Positions 7,151-15,376 of a DNA stretch of 34,918 bases are shown one piece after another. The DNA comes from Fuerstiella sp. Its GTDB lineage: Bacteria > Planctomycetota > Planctomycetia > Planctomycetales > Planctomycetaceae. How positions within the stretch are numbered: position 1 is the first letter of the stretch; the number at the start of each line of letters is the position of its first letter. The stretch lies in assembly GCA_014238335.1 (NCBI GenBank), contig JABABI010000062.1, positions 1 through 34,918 of the forward strand. The letters run 5' to 3'. A model generated the notes under the pieces. It did not search any database, was not told the DNA's origin, and saw only the letters and a program-made list of their open reading frames with translations. The position numbers and the translations under genes were made by a program.

Positions 7151-9976
7151 CTAATTCGTAAAATTCGGATGCTGTGAATCCCCCAGCGATTCCAGGTAAG
7201 CCAGAAGATCCAGGATTTCTTCTTTGTTGAATGTGTTGAGCAGTCCCGTTGGCATCGGCGATACCGTGGAAAACTGCCTCGATTCAATGTCCGCTGTTTT
7301 GATCGTAACGGTGTTTGGTTCGAGCGGATTCGGACGAATGACGATCTGTTCAGGTGTTTCTTCTGTGACGCGGCCAATGATGACTTTTCCAGCGGTCGTC
7401 TCAATAGCGATGTTCCTGTACTGCTCGGACAGAACTTTCGAAGGCTCCGTCGAAGATTCCAGGATATCCTGTCGCTTAAATCGCGTCGCGACCGCGGTCA
7501 GGTCCGGTCCGATCGAACCGCCCTGGTCGCCGTAACGATGACATGCGCTGCATTGTGCCTGATGGTAAATGTCTTTCCCTTTCGCGAAATTACGGCCCTT
7601 GCTGACCTGAAGCAGAAGCGGCTGCACATCCGCAGTGGTCCATTCTTTCACCAGCTGGCGAGAAGCCAAAGGTGGGGCGGGTTTTTGAATTTTCTTCGCA
7701 GTGTACGCTGCCAGGACATCAGTGAGTGCGATGATCTCCTCTGGCGACATCGTGAATTTTGCCTCCTCGTGAGCATGAGCCAAAAAATTGGCAAAGCTGG
7801 CACCGTTGTTGAAACCGATGCCTGCATCTTTAAACCATTTGACCACGTGCGCGGGGTGCACAGTCGAACGACCTTGATTCCACCACAACAAATACGTTCT
7901 GCGAAGATCAAGGTTCCACCCCCTTTTCACGTTTCGCAAATGCACCGCATAGGTGAGCTGCTCTTCCTGTGTCGCCGCTGCCTTCAGAAGAGCGATCGTT
8001 TTGGCGACGGCATTGGGCGCATTCAGAGCAAGCAGAATCTGGCAGAGTTCCTGGTTCACGGTTTCGCTGGCTGCGGGATACAGCGGATCGACGTCAGCGA
8101 TGACTTGTTCCGCAATTTCTCCAGTGGGAACTCCCTGGCGCGCGATCGAAACCTGAATGATTCGCAGCTTATTAAGCGTCTGTTCTTCGGTGAGCCTGGC
8201 GAAAGAAATCGCAGTCAACGCTTTCAGTACAGTCGGCTGCGTTTCGGCCGCGCCCAGTCGGGCCAGCGACAGAAGGGCCGCGAAGGCCGCTTGCGGATTC
8301 TTTTCCGACAAAGCTTTCCCCTGCCACTCAACGACCGGATTCCGCTCAATCGCCATACGCGCCGCATAGCGAATATAGCGGTCAGAGCTGTTCAAATGAG
8401 GCCACGCGATTTCGACCGCCGCGGGATCCGCCTGAACGTTGAAGGACTCCAGTTTGCGACGGAGGTCTCGCAAATCACTGCCTCCCTTATTGCGAAGAAC
8501 TTCCGCAGCAACCGCGTTGGCCGCCTCTTCTCCTTTATAAGTCACACGGAACAGACTCGATTGAGTACCCCGGCCGCCAATCGTGAAGTACAGCGAACCA
8601 TCGACACCGATTACGGCGTCGGTCAGATTCAGCGGAGTTCGTCCGCCTGTGCCTCGCAGCGATTTCGGCGCCACGAAGTTTTCGAACGTTCCCGTATAGC
8701 TGGCTCCGTCCGGCGACAGGTGGACGGCGATGAGACGGCCATACGTCCAATCGCAGATGTAAAATGCCTTCTGGTACCTCACGGGAAAGTTCGCTCCCGT
8801 GCCGAACACCACGCCGGTCGGACAGCCGATGCCGATCGTCGTGGTTTGCGGCAGACCGTCGGCATAATGCTCGGGCCATTTGGCGGTGCCTTCGCGAAAC
8901 CCGTTGTCACCACCACGAACAGAATGGAACACATGAACCGGACGATACCACGGAGATCCCCAGTCCCATTCCATGTCACTGTCGAATCCAAACAACTCGC
9001 CGTCGGCATTGAAGCCGATGTCATAAGTGTTGCGTTGTCCGGCGGAAAACAATTCGATGTTCTGACCGTCCAGATCCATTCGAGCGACATAACCACCAGG
9101 CGGTTTGGCACCCGCACCAAAGCCGTTTCCGTCTTCCATTCGCGACAGCGCCAGATCGTCGGCGTAATTGCGATGCGGCGAACTTTCCGCGAGATCCTCA
9201 GGAAGGCCCGTAAAGTTGCCGCACACGGCATACAACATGTTGTCCGGGCCGAGCGCCAGACCGTGCGAACCGTGTTCGCCGGAACCACCACGCCATTCGC
9301 GCAGAAATTCGACGTCGTCGTAGCTGTCGTCGCCTTTGATATCCTTACAGCGATACAGCGCGAAGCCGCGTTCGCCTTTGCCGCTGATGTACAGCACATC
9401 GCCGACGAACAACATGCCCATCGTTTCGCTCACGGGGATGCTCAGAATGTCCTGTTTCACAACTTTGCCGCCTTTGAGCGTCACACGCGTGATTGGCTGA
9501 CCACTTTGACCGCCGAGCAGCAGTCGCCCTTCAGAATCGTTCGCCATGCAGATCCAGGATCCGTTCGTTTTGGCATCGGCTTTCAGAACGTGTTCAATCG
9601 CAAAACCGGGAAGCGTATCCAGAACTTCAGCTGCGTTTTCAATAGTGACGGGCTTCGAACCGTCGGCAGGTCCGTAGACCGCTTTGGTAATGACAAGTTT
9701 TTGCCCTGCTGGCGCTGCGATTTCGATGTTCCCGTTCTCACCAACTTCCCGTTTCAGCTTCTCTTCACCAATGCGGTACTCAATCGTCAGCTTCTTGGGA
9801 ATTCCCGGAGCCGTATCACCGAACGTACCGTTGCTGGCGTTAATCGAAAGTTTGTTATCCTTTACCGTGGCGAAAACAACGGACGTTACGTCCGTGGGGT
9901 CATCGGAAAAAACGGGCGTCGCGAACAATGTTAAGGCGATCGCGACCGTCAGGCAGTGAGTTAATCCAGTCCTCAT
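7151..9976 (-). CDS. Exported PVC-type beta-propeller / HEAT-repeat protein with C-terminal cytochrome c domain
   Basis: About 941 residues from the start at 9976, which yields a signal peptide (MRTGLTHCLTVAIALTLFAT...). An in-frame extension to 10030 adds nothing recognisable. Modules: a short N-terminal beta domain (about 25-115); a six-bladed sorbosone/glucose-dehydrogenase-like propeller (about 120-490, with 'GEHGSHGLALGPDNMLYAVCGN' and 'DSDMEWDWGSPWYRPVHV'); HEAT-like helices (about 500-780); and a C-terminal PVC-type heme domain with CSACH at about residue 809 followed by 'GPDLTAVATRF' and 'ILESSTEPSKVLSEQYRN'. The architecture is that of planctomycete 'membrane-bound dehydrogenase' paralogues. 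These are presumed to oxidise a sugar or alcohol and pass electrons to the heme, but activity is generally unproven. It is the most upstream of four minus-strand exported-protein genes. Confidence 0.93.
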   Translation of the reverse strand: MRTGLTHCLTVAIALTLFATPVFSDDPTDVTSVVFATVKDNKLSINASNGTFGDTAPGIPKKLTIEYRIGEEKLKREVGENGNIEIAAPAGQKLVITKAVYGPADGSKPVTIENAAEVLDTLPGFAIEHVLKADAKTNGSWICMANDSEGRLLLGGQSGQPITRVTLKGGKVVKQDILSIPVSETMGMLFVGDVLYISGKGERGFALYRCKDIKGDDSYDDVEFLREWRGGSGEHGSHGLALGPDNMLYAVCGNFTGLPEDLAESSPHRNYADDLALSRMEDGNGFGAGAKPPGGYVARMDLDGQNIELFSAGQRNTYDIGFNADGELFGFDSDMEWDWGSPWYRPVHVFHSVRGGDNGFREGTAKWPEHYADGLPQTTTIGIGCPTGVVFGTGANFPVRYQKAFYICDWTYGRLIAVHLSPDGASYTGTFENFVAPKSLRGTGGRTPLNLTDAVIGVDGSLYFTIGGRGTQSSLFRVTYKGEEAANAVAAEVLRNKGGSDLRDLRRKLESFNVQADPAAVEIAWPHLNSSDRYIRYAARMAIERNPVVEWQGKALSEKNPQAAFAALLSLARLGAAETQPTVLKALTAISFARLTEEQTLNKLRIIQVSIARQGVPTGEIAEQVIADVDPLYPAASETVNQELCQILLALNAPNAVAKTIALLKAAATQEEQLTYAVHLRNVKRGWNLDLRRTYLLWWNQGRSTVHPAHVVKWFKDAGIGFNNGASFANFLAHAHEEAKFTMSPEEIIALTDVLAAYTAKKIQKPAPPLASRQLVKEWTTADVQPLLLQVSKGRNFAKGKDIYHQAQCSACHRYGDQGGSIGPDLTAVATRFKRQDILESSTEPSKVLSEQYRNIAIETTAGKVIIGRVTEETPEQIVIRPNPLEPNTVTIKTADIESRQFSTVSPMPTGLLNTFNKEEILDLLAYLESLGDSQHPNFTN

Positions 9977-10480
9977 TTTCAAATTTCTTTCGGCTCTGGA
10001 TGGTGGGTCAAACAATGTCGCCTGTGTCACACGAAGTCAGCGAACACGGCGTCGGAATACTTCTCATCGGTCGGCACCGGAAAACTTTCATGCCGCAGAG
10101 CGATGATTAACAGACTTGCGTTGACAAGCTGCTTCTGAGTTTTCTGTGCGGAGAGCGAAGTGTGACTCGATGGAAACAGCTGCGCGGCGACAAGAGTTGT
10201 GAGTCGAACCGTCATTTAAATGGACTACGATCAGCGAGGCGGGAATAACAGGGCGGAGGGAAAAGCGGAAGCCGCGATTGTACCTTGAAACGGCGCTCCT
10301 GGCCACAATTCCGCCAGAAGGATGTCGTTGTGGATTTGTTTTACGGTCAGTGTTTATCACAGGCATGCTGCGATTCCCGTCACCGTCCCGAGAATCGAGA
10401 GGATCGCAGATGATCCGCGTACAGCAGATCAACGCGGGGAGGGCGAGTTCGCGCGTGTTCACACGTGGCGCCCTCCAACG
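9977..10480. other. Intergenic region, no supported gene
   Basis: 504 bp between the heme-propeller gene and the lactonase gene, both read leftward. Two minus-strand frames exist (10027-10215, 62 codons; 10088-10462, 124 codons). They overlap each other, lack a ribosome binding site and match nothing I recognise. The promoter of the leftward operon should lie here, but no clear -35/-10 pair stood out. Confidence 0.4.
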
Positions 10481-11578
10481 TCACTTGATCGCCATGAAAC
10501 GCACGCATACCGGATTGGGCACTTTCACGCTCACACGGGTTGGCGTTAGTTCGCCCGTGGATTGATCAATGCGAAAGACAATCACGTTGCCGCCCGACTG
10601 ATTCGCTACCAACATGTACCGTCCGGTCGGCTCGATCGCGAAGTTTCGTGGTGTCCTGACACCCGTGCTTTGGTGACCGACCACCGTCAGTTGGCGAGTC
10701 TGCTGGTCAAGCGAAAAGATCGCGATCGAATTATAAGGATCGCGGTTGGAAACGTAGACGAACCTGCCGGACGGATGCACGACGGTCTCTGCCGTGCTGC
10801 CGCCCTTGCGTTCAACATCTTCGGGCAACGTCGAAAGTACCTGCGTCTGAGTCAGTGCGCCTTTGTTCGCGTCGTAATCGCAGGCTATAATTGTCAGATC
10901 GGACTCACCGTTAATGTACGCCGTCCTGCCATCGGGATGCCATGCAAAATGCCGCGGACCGGCACCTTGGGGCGTGTCGAATGCGCCATGCGGGGTGAGC
11001 GTACCTTTGTCGGCGTCAAAGGCATAGATGATCACCTTGTCCAGTCCGAGGTCACAGCAGAGTGCAAACCTGTTGGCGTGATCGACGTGGATTGAGTGTC
11101 CGTTTTTCCGCTTACCAACATGCTGCTGGAACGACGATGCCTTATCGAGCGTGCCATCTGCTGTGATCGGGATACAAATACAGCTGCCGCCGGAGTAGTT
11201 AGCGACCAGAACATTCTTCCCTGTCGGATCGACAATCAGATGACATGGCGCGCCACCCTGCGACGGCTGCGAGTTCATGACTGTCAGCTTGCCCGTCTTG
11301 CGGTCGATGGCTAGCGCGCTCACGGATACTTCGTTTTCGTTGACGGCGTAGAGAAATTTCCCGTTCGGATGAAACGCCAGAAACGACGGACTGCTCGTCT
11401 CACCCGCCAGCGTCGGCTCGGACAGCGAACCATCATCGAGATTGAGTTCGCACTGGTAGATGCCCTTACTCACTTTGTCGGTGTACGTGCCGAAATAAAC
11501 GCGAAGTTTCTCCTGAGCCTGGGCAGAAGTCAGCATTGCAACACACAGGAAAGCGGCCAGTGAAAGTCGGAAGCTCAT
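10481..11578 (-). CDS. Exported lactonase, YbhE/6-phosphogluconolactonase-type seven-bladed beta-propeller
   Basis: 365 residues. The start at 11578 gives a Sec signal peptide (MSFRLSLAAFLCVAMLTSAQA) with GGAG about ten bases upstream; an upstream in-frame extension overlaps the neighbouring gene and is rejected. The mature part shows the lactonase propeller pattern: 'YFGTYTDKVSKGIY', 'SPSFLAFHPNGKFLYAVNE', 'GGAPCHLIVDPTGKNVLVANYSGG', 'GPRHFAWHPDGRTAYINGE', 'PRNFAIEPTGRYMLVANQSGGNV'. The family hydrolyses 6-phosphogluconolactone or related lactones. Because this one is exported, a phosphorylated cytoplasmic substrate is unlikely and an aldonolactone is more plausible. It starts 55 bp after the enolase-superfamily gene, consistent with one transcript and consecutive steps of a sugar-acid pathway. 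Confidence 0.9.
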   Translation of the reverse strand: MSFRLSLAAFLCVAMLTSAQAQEKLRVYFGTYTDKVSKGIYQCELNLDDGSLSEPTLAGETSSPSFLAFHPNGKFLYAVNENEVSVSALAIDRKTGKLTVMNSQPSQGGAPCHLIVDPTGKNVLVANYSGGSCICIPITADGTLDKASSFQQHVGKRKNGHSIHVDHANRFALCCDLGLDKVIIYAFDADKGTLTPHGAFDTPQGAGPRHFAWHPDGRTAYINGESDLTIIACDYDANKGALTQTQVLSTLPEDVERKGGSTAETVVHPSGRFVYVSNRDPYNSIAIFSLDQQTRQLTVVGHQSTGVRTPRNFAIEPTGRYMLVANQSGGNVIVFRIDQSTGELTPTRVSVKVPNPVCVRFMAIK

Positions 11579-11633
11579 CAATAGTGTCTCCGTGAAAAAG
11601 CAAGGGATAACGCGGGCGATATGGGGCGGCGAT

Positions 11634-12827
11634 TCAATAATCCGCAATCGAACCGTCCGGCATTCGGCCGCGGGTGGGCCATTCCGGTTTGCTCGGTGTT
11701 TTGGCAATTTCCGCCAACTTCGCTTCGTCGACTTCGCAGCACAAACCGATTCCTTCCGGCAGGGACGCGTAGCCGTCATTGTCGATCGACCAGTTTTTCT
11801 GCACCAGCCCTGGCGGTGAGATGCTGGGGTAGTATTCATGGATCAGGAAGAACGGAACTGCTGCACTGCAGTGCAGGCTGGCAGTTGCGCCGAGGTCGGT
11901 GGTGACGCAGTGAGGAGCGATTGGCACGTGATACGCTTCGCCCAGGATTGCGATCTTGCGCAGCTGTGTGATGCCTCCCGTGTGGGCGCAATCGACTTCC
12001 AGGACATCGGCGCAACCTTCGTGCAAATACCCGATGACGTCCCAGATCGTGCGGGCTTGTTCGCCCACTGCCAGAGGGATGTGTATGTGCTGCTTCAGCC
12101 GTTTGAATACTTCCATGTTGCCAGGCACGGCCGGCTCTTCGATGTACAGCACGTCGTACGATTTGATCGCGGACGCGAATTGAATCAGAAACGGCGGCGG
12201 CATGGCACAGTGAGCGTCGAACATCACGATGCCGTCCGGCCCGACTCGCTCTCGTGCGCCTTCGACTTGTTTCACCATCGCCTCGATCTGCGTCGGAGTG
12301 CCCGAGAACAGTTGCGGACCACAGCCGACTTTGGTGGCCTTTGGTGTGGGATAGAAACGGACTTTGTCACGCGATGGTCCGCCCAGCAGCCGATAAACCG
12401 GCACACCCCACAGTTTGCCAGTGATGTCCCACAAGGCCATGTCTATGCCAGCCAGCGTATGGGTCATAAATGGCCCGCCGCGCATGTCCCGGTGTGACCG
12501 ATAGATTTTTTGCCACAGGTATTCGATGCGCGTTGGATTCTCGCCATCGAGCAATTCGAACAGTGATTGTGCCAGTTTCGCGGCCACGTAGGGTTCGAGC
12601 TGATCGATCTCGCCCCAGCCGGTGACGCCGTGATTCGTTTCCAGCTTAAGAAACACTTTGCGCTGCATCGGCGTGGCCGTGAGCTTCGTTATCTTAATCG
12701 TGGTTGTCCTGTCAGTCACACTGGCTGCGGGATTGTTTTCGTCTCCCACGCCTAACGCAGCGTTCAAAGCGAAACCGCTCGCCGCGAAAGCGCCCGCCGA
12801 ACTCAGCCAGTCACGTCGAGTTGTCAT
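11634..12827 (-). CDS. Mandelate racemase/muconate lactonizing family protein, galactonate-dehydratase-like, Tat-exported
   Basis: 397 residues from 12827, chosen because AGAAGG lies nine bases upstream and the protein then opens with a Tat-type signal (MTTRRDWLSSAGAFAASGFA). Enolase-superfamily features: N-terminal capping domain (about 43-150), then the barrel with metal ligands Asp204 ('MFDAHC'), Glu230 ('YIEEPAVPG') and Glu256 ('LAVGEQ'), plus His206 and His306 ('IAPHC'). From memory, E. coli D-galactonate dehydratase uses Asp183, His185, Glu209, Glu235 and His285. The offset is a constant 21, so the active-site layout matches that subgroup rather than the KxK racemases. Predicted reaction: dehydration of a sugar acid. 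The exact substrate cannot be read from sequence. The Tat leader is unusual for a sugar-acid dehydratase and pairs with the exported lactonase downstream. Confidence 0.92.
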   Translation of the reverse strand: MTTRRDWLSSAGAFAASGFALNAALGVGDENNPAASVTDRTTTIKITKLTATPMQRKVFLKLETNHGVTGWGEIDQLEPYVAAKLAQSLFELLDGENPTRIEYLWQKIYRSHRDMRGGPFMTHTLAGIDMALWDITGKLWGVPVYRLLGGPSRDKVRFYPTPKATKVGCGPQLFSGTPTQIEAMVKQVEGARERVGPDGIVMFDAHCAMPPPFLIQFASAIKSYDVLYIEEPAVPGNMEVFKRLKQHIHIPLAVGEQARTIWDVIGYLHEGCADVLEVDCAHTGGITQLRKIAILGEAYHVPIAPHCVTTDLGATASLHCSAAVPFFLIHEYYPSISPPGLVQKNWSIDNDGYASLPEGIGLCCEVDEAKLAEIAKTPSKPEWPTRGRMPDGSIADY

Positions 12828-12850
12828 ATCGTCGTACCTTCTTGAATGGC

Positions 12851-12900
12851 GTAAGCTTCCAGCTTGCGAAGTTGTTGGAAACGGCAACCGGGAAGCTTAC
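12851..12900. repeat. Perfect 10-bp inverted repeat with nested stem
   Basis: GTAAGCTTCC at 12851-12860 is the exact reverse complement of GGAAGCTTAC at 12891-12900. Inside, GTTG and CAAC can extend the pairing. It sits between a gene fragment and the dehydratase gene, both on the minus strand, so it could act as an RNA hairpin in the leader of the latter or be a small dispersed repeat. There is no T-run, so it is not a typical intrinsic terminator. Confidence 0.65.
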
Positions 12901-12912
12901 CCCACGGGTAGT

Positions 12913-13100
12913 TTAATAATCCGGGATCGATCCGTCTTTCAGTTTCGCGCCTGGCCACCGATAATTTTGTGGCTTCTTCGATTTGTATACGGCGGCGAAA
13001 AAGTGTGGCACAACGTCATCAAACGCTTTTTCGCCGACAAATCTGATGGCTTCATCATATTCGATGTTGCCTGAGCGATACTTTGCAAGGATTCGATCTC
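12913..13100 (-). pseudogene. 3' fragment of an unidentified gene, cut off by an insertion sequence
   Basis: The minus-strand frame from the insertion-sequence left terminus to the stop at 12913 encodes about 62 residues, from RDRILAKYRSGNIEYDEAIR to a terminal KDGSIPDY. There is no ATG in it. The only start-like codon is a TTG inside the insertion-sequence terminus, with no ribosome binding site, and an in-frame stop lies 30 bp further upstream inside the element. The C-terminal 'DGSIPDY' resembles the 'DGSIADY' end of the neighbouring dehydratase, but the rest does not look like an enolase-superfamily C-terminus. The missing 5' part is not found beyond the other end of the element, so a deletion probably accompanied or followed the insertion. 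I do not recognise the family. Confidence 0.6.
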
Positions 13101-14501
13101 GTAGGGTCAAGAAACTGAGCCGAACTCTAAATGTCGCATCTCACTCGATTTGCGGCATGACAGATTCTTCCATCTCAGCCGGTTGATTTCATCTGGCAGC
13201 GCCGGAAACTGGCCAATTTTCGGCGGCGACTATGTCCTTCGTTCTCCAGCCGTGGCCCATGCTGCTCGCCGCGCTCTGTGGCCACGTCAACCAGCGTCAA
13301 CAACAGATCATCGAGTTACAGAACGCTCAGATAGAAGCCCTGCTGAAGAAGCTCGGAAAGAAACGGCTGTTGCTCGACGATAACCAGCGTCGCCTCCTGG
13401 CGGTGAAGGGCCACGCCATTGGACGAAAGGCTCTGCTCGATCTGACGACCATCGTCACTCCCGATACCATCTTCCGTTGGCACAGGAGACTGGTTGCCAG
13501 GAAGTACGACTCCAGCAACAAGCGGAAACCCGGTCGACCTCGCATCCTTCAGGAAATCGTTGACGCCACCGTTTGGTTTGCCAGAGAGAATCCGTCGTGG
13601 GGTTATGACCGCATTCAGGGAGCCTTGAAGAACATCGAATATCACGTTGCTGACTCCTCAGTGGCCAATGTACTGACAGCCCATGGACTTGAGCCGGCAC
13701 GGGATCGTCAACGTTCACCCTCATGGTCAATGTTTTTGAAGGCTCACTGGGACTCCATCTTTGCCACAGACTTCACGACCGTGGAAGTCTGGACGAGAAA
13801 TGGTCTGGTTACGTTCTACGTGCTGGCAGTAATGCACTTGAAGACTCGTCGAGTCCATATTGCCGGGATCACGCCCGGTCCCAATGCCATGTGGATGAAA
13901 CAGATTTGCAGGAGCCAGACTGTCTATGATGACGGGTTTCTAAAGGACGCGAGTCATCTGATCATGGACCGGGACGGCAGCTTCGTTGTCATGCAAGAAC
14001 ATCTGCAACAGAACAGTACACCGATACCGAAGTCGTACTTCTTCCGCCAAGGAGCCCCAATCTGAACGCCTACATCGACAGATGGTTCAGCAGCCTAAAG
14101 TCAGAAGCACTGGACAAGATAATCTTCTTTGGCCAACGATCTCTGGAACGGGCCGTCTCCAATTTCGTCCAGCATTATCATTCGGACCGAAATCATCAGG
14201 GTCTGGACAATGACCTTATTGATCCGGACGATATGGTCGGCGTTGCTGCCGGAAAGGTCGACTGCCGTGCACGTCTTGGCAGCATCCTGAAGTATTACCA
14301 CCAACGCGCTGCATGAGACTTTAGCTGTTGACAATCCATCAACTTCTGCGATGAAGATCCGTCCCGGCTTGATTAGCAATCAATATCTGAAGCCTGTGAT
14401 GCGCCGCGGCATCGCCATATCGGCCGAATTCAGAACCAATTTCGGATCTCAAACAGTGGCTGTAACTCAACTTTATGCTCGGCCGAATATTTCAACCCAA
14501 C
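13101..14501 (+). mobile_element. Near-full-length integrase-core insertion sequence (copy 2)
   Basis: About 1.4 kb. The left terminus GTAGGGTCAAGAAACTGAGC starts at 13101. It matches the left terminus of copy 3 (GTGGGGGCAAGAAACTCAGC on the minus strand, from 33979) and, inverted, the right terminus of copy 1 at 711. The right end at 14501 (CGGCCGAATATTTCAACCCA...) is a decayed version of the same inverted repeat. Left terminus to transposase ATG is 131 bp both here and in copy 3; stop to right terminus is 185 bp here and 186 bp in copy 1. No convincing target-site duplication is visible. It separates the sugar-acid genes from the chemosensory operon. Confidence 0.87.
13232..14316 (+). pseudogene. 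Frameshifted integrase-core (rve) transposase
   Basis: The first frame runs 13232-14065 and starts MSFVLQPWPMLLAALCGHV, followed by an N-terminal helical part, a basic 'SNKRKPGRPRI' region and the rve core. The first catalytic Asp is in 'FATDFTTVE' and the second in 'LIMDRDGSF'. After 'EHLQQN' (about 14009-14022) the family pattern continues in another frame: DTEVVLLPPRSPNLNAYIDR, then FSSLKSEALDKIIFFGQRSL and HYHSDRNHQGL, ending LKYYHQRAA at 14316. Restoring one missing base gives about 361 residues. No slippery heptamer is seen, so this looks like a mutation rather than programmed frameshifting. The third catalytic position, normally Glu in 'NAYxERW', is Asp (GAC). The copy is therefore probably inactive. 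Confidence 0.85.
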
Positions 14502-14525
14502 GGCCTCACTGTTCCCACAACGGTC

Positions 14526-15353
14526 TCATTCGATTTGCAGGCATGACATGCGTCCAAACTCGACCCTGCGAAAACTTCCACTCGGGTCTAGCTTGTGCGT
14601 CGTTTCCGGTCCGCCGAGAACCACGTAACCACCGGGGTGCAGGAGTCTCCGAATGGTACGCAGGATTTTATGACGTGGTTCCTCGTCCATGTAGATCAGT
14701 ACGTTTCGCAACAGGATCAGATCCATGCGGGGCAATTCAAGCGAGGGCTGAATGAGGTTGATTTCGCGAAACTCAACCATCTCTCGCAACCGAGCATCGA
14801 TCTGCCAATGTGAAGCGTCACGGGTGAAGTATTGGTGCTTCAGGGGGGCAGGCAGGCCTCGATCGATTTCTATGTCCGTGAACCGACCGCTGCGCGCCCG
14901 ACAAATGATCGGACGTGAAAAATCGCTGGCGAGCAGTTGAATTTTCCAGTCTCGCAGACTCAGCGCGAAATATTCCCTCAGCAGCATGGCAATGCTGAAC
15001 GGCTCCTGGCCGCTCGAACACGCCGCGCACCAGATCCGCAGTGATCGCTGATCGCGTCGAAGCTCCACAATTCGTGGGATTACATTTTCACGAATTTGTT
15101 CGAAATAGTGTGGGTCGCGAAAGAAGGAGGTCTCGTGAGTGACGAGCGATTCGGCAATCGCATCGTGGAGCCGGCAACCAGGTGTCGGCCGGATTCTGGT
15201 GATCAATTCGTCAATGGACTCAAGGGCTTCGCGGCGTAACAGAGCATCGAGACGCTGCACAACCAGATACTCTTTGCTGTCGTCGAGCATATTGCCCGTG
15301 CGTTCATGCAAAAGCGAGCGGATGTAGTCAAAGCTGTGAGGGCTCAGTGACAT
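14526..15353 (-). CDS. cheR: Chemotaxis protein-glutamate O-methyltransferase CheR
   Basis: 275 residues, the usual CheR length. It should methylate glutamates on the operon's chemoreceptor with S-adenosylmethionine, setting adaptation. Visible motifs: an N-terminal helical domain (about 1-70) and 'TSFFRDPHYFE' at about 75-85. The SAM loop is 'IWCAACSSGQEPFSIAMLL', a variant of the common GCSTGEEPYS, and 'ILLRNVLIYMDEE' corresponds to the usual FCRNVLIYF. No C-terminal TPR is present, and the chemoreceptor has no NWETF-type tether pentapeptide. It starts 23 bp after cheB, last in the operon, and ends 25 bp from an insertion-sequence terminus, so anything once downstream may have been lost. 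Confidence 0.95.
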   Translation of the reverse strand: MSLSPHSFDYIRSLLHERTGNMLDDSKEYLVVQRLDALLRREALESIDELITRIRPTPGCRLHDAIAESLVTHETSFFRDPHYFEQIRENVIPRIVELRRDQRSLRIWCAACSSGQEPFSIAMLLREYFALSLRDWKIQLLASDFSRPIICRARSGRFTDIEIDRGLPAPLKHQYFTRDASHWQIDARLREMVEFREINLIQPSLELPRMDLILLRNVLIYMDEEPRHKILRTIRRLLHPGGYVVLGGPETTHKLDPSGSFRRVEFGRMSCLQIE

Positions 15354-15376
15354 TGCTCAATCAATGGCTCGAAAAT

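Noticed and set aside
7538..9934. A 798-codon plus-strand open frame antisense to the heme-propeller gene
   Set aside because: It is an antisense shadow produced by codon bias: no ribosome binding site, no domains, no signal peptide, and the opposite strand encodes a well-recognised protein over its full length.
10027..10462. Two overlapping minus-strand frames (62 and 124 codons) upstream of the heme-propeller gene
   Set aside because: No ribosome binding site, no recognisable motif, mutually overlapping; treated as intergenic.
13090..14510. Target-site duplication around the insertion sequence
   Set aside because: The flanks at 13091-13100 and 14502-14511 do not match convincingly, which fits a deletion at one side.
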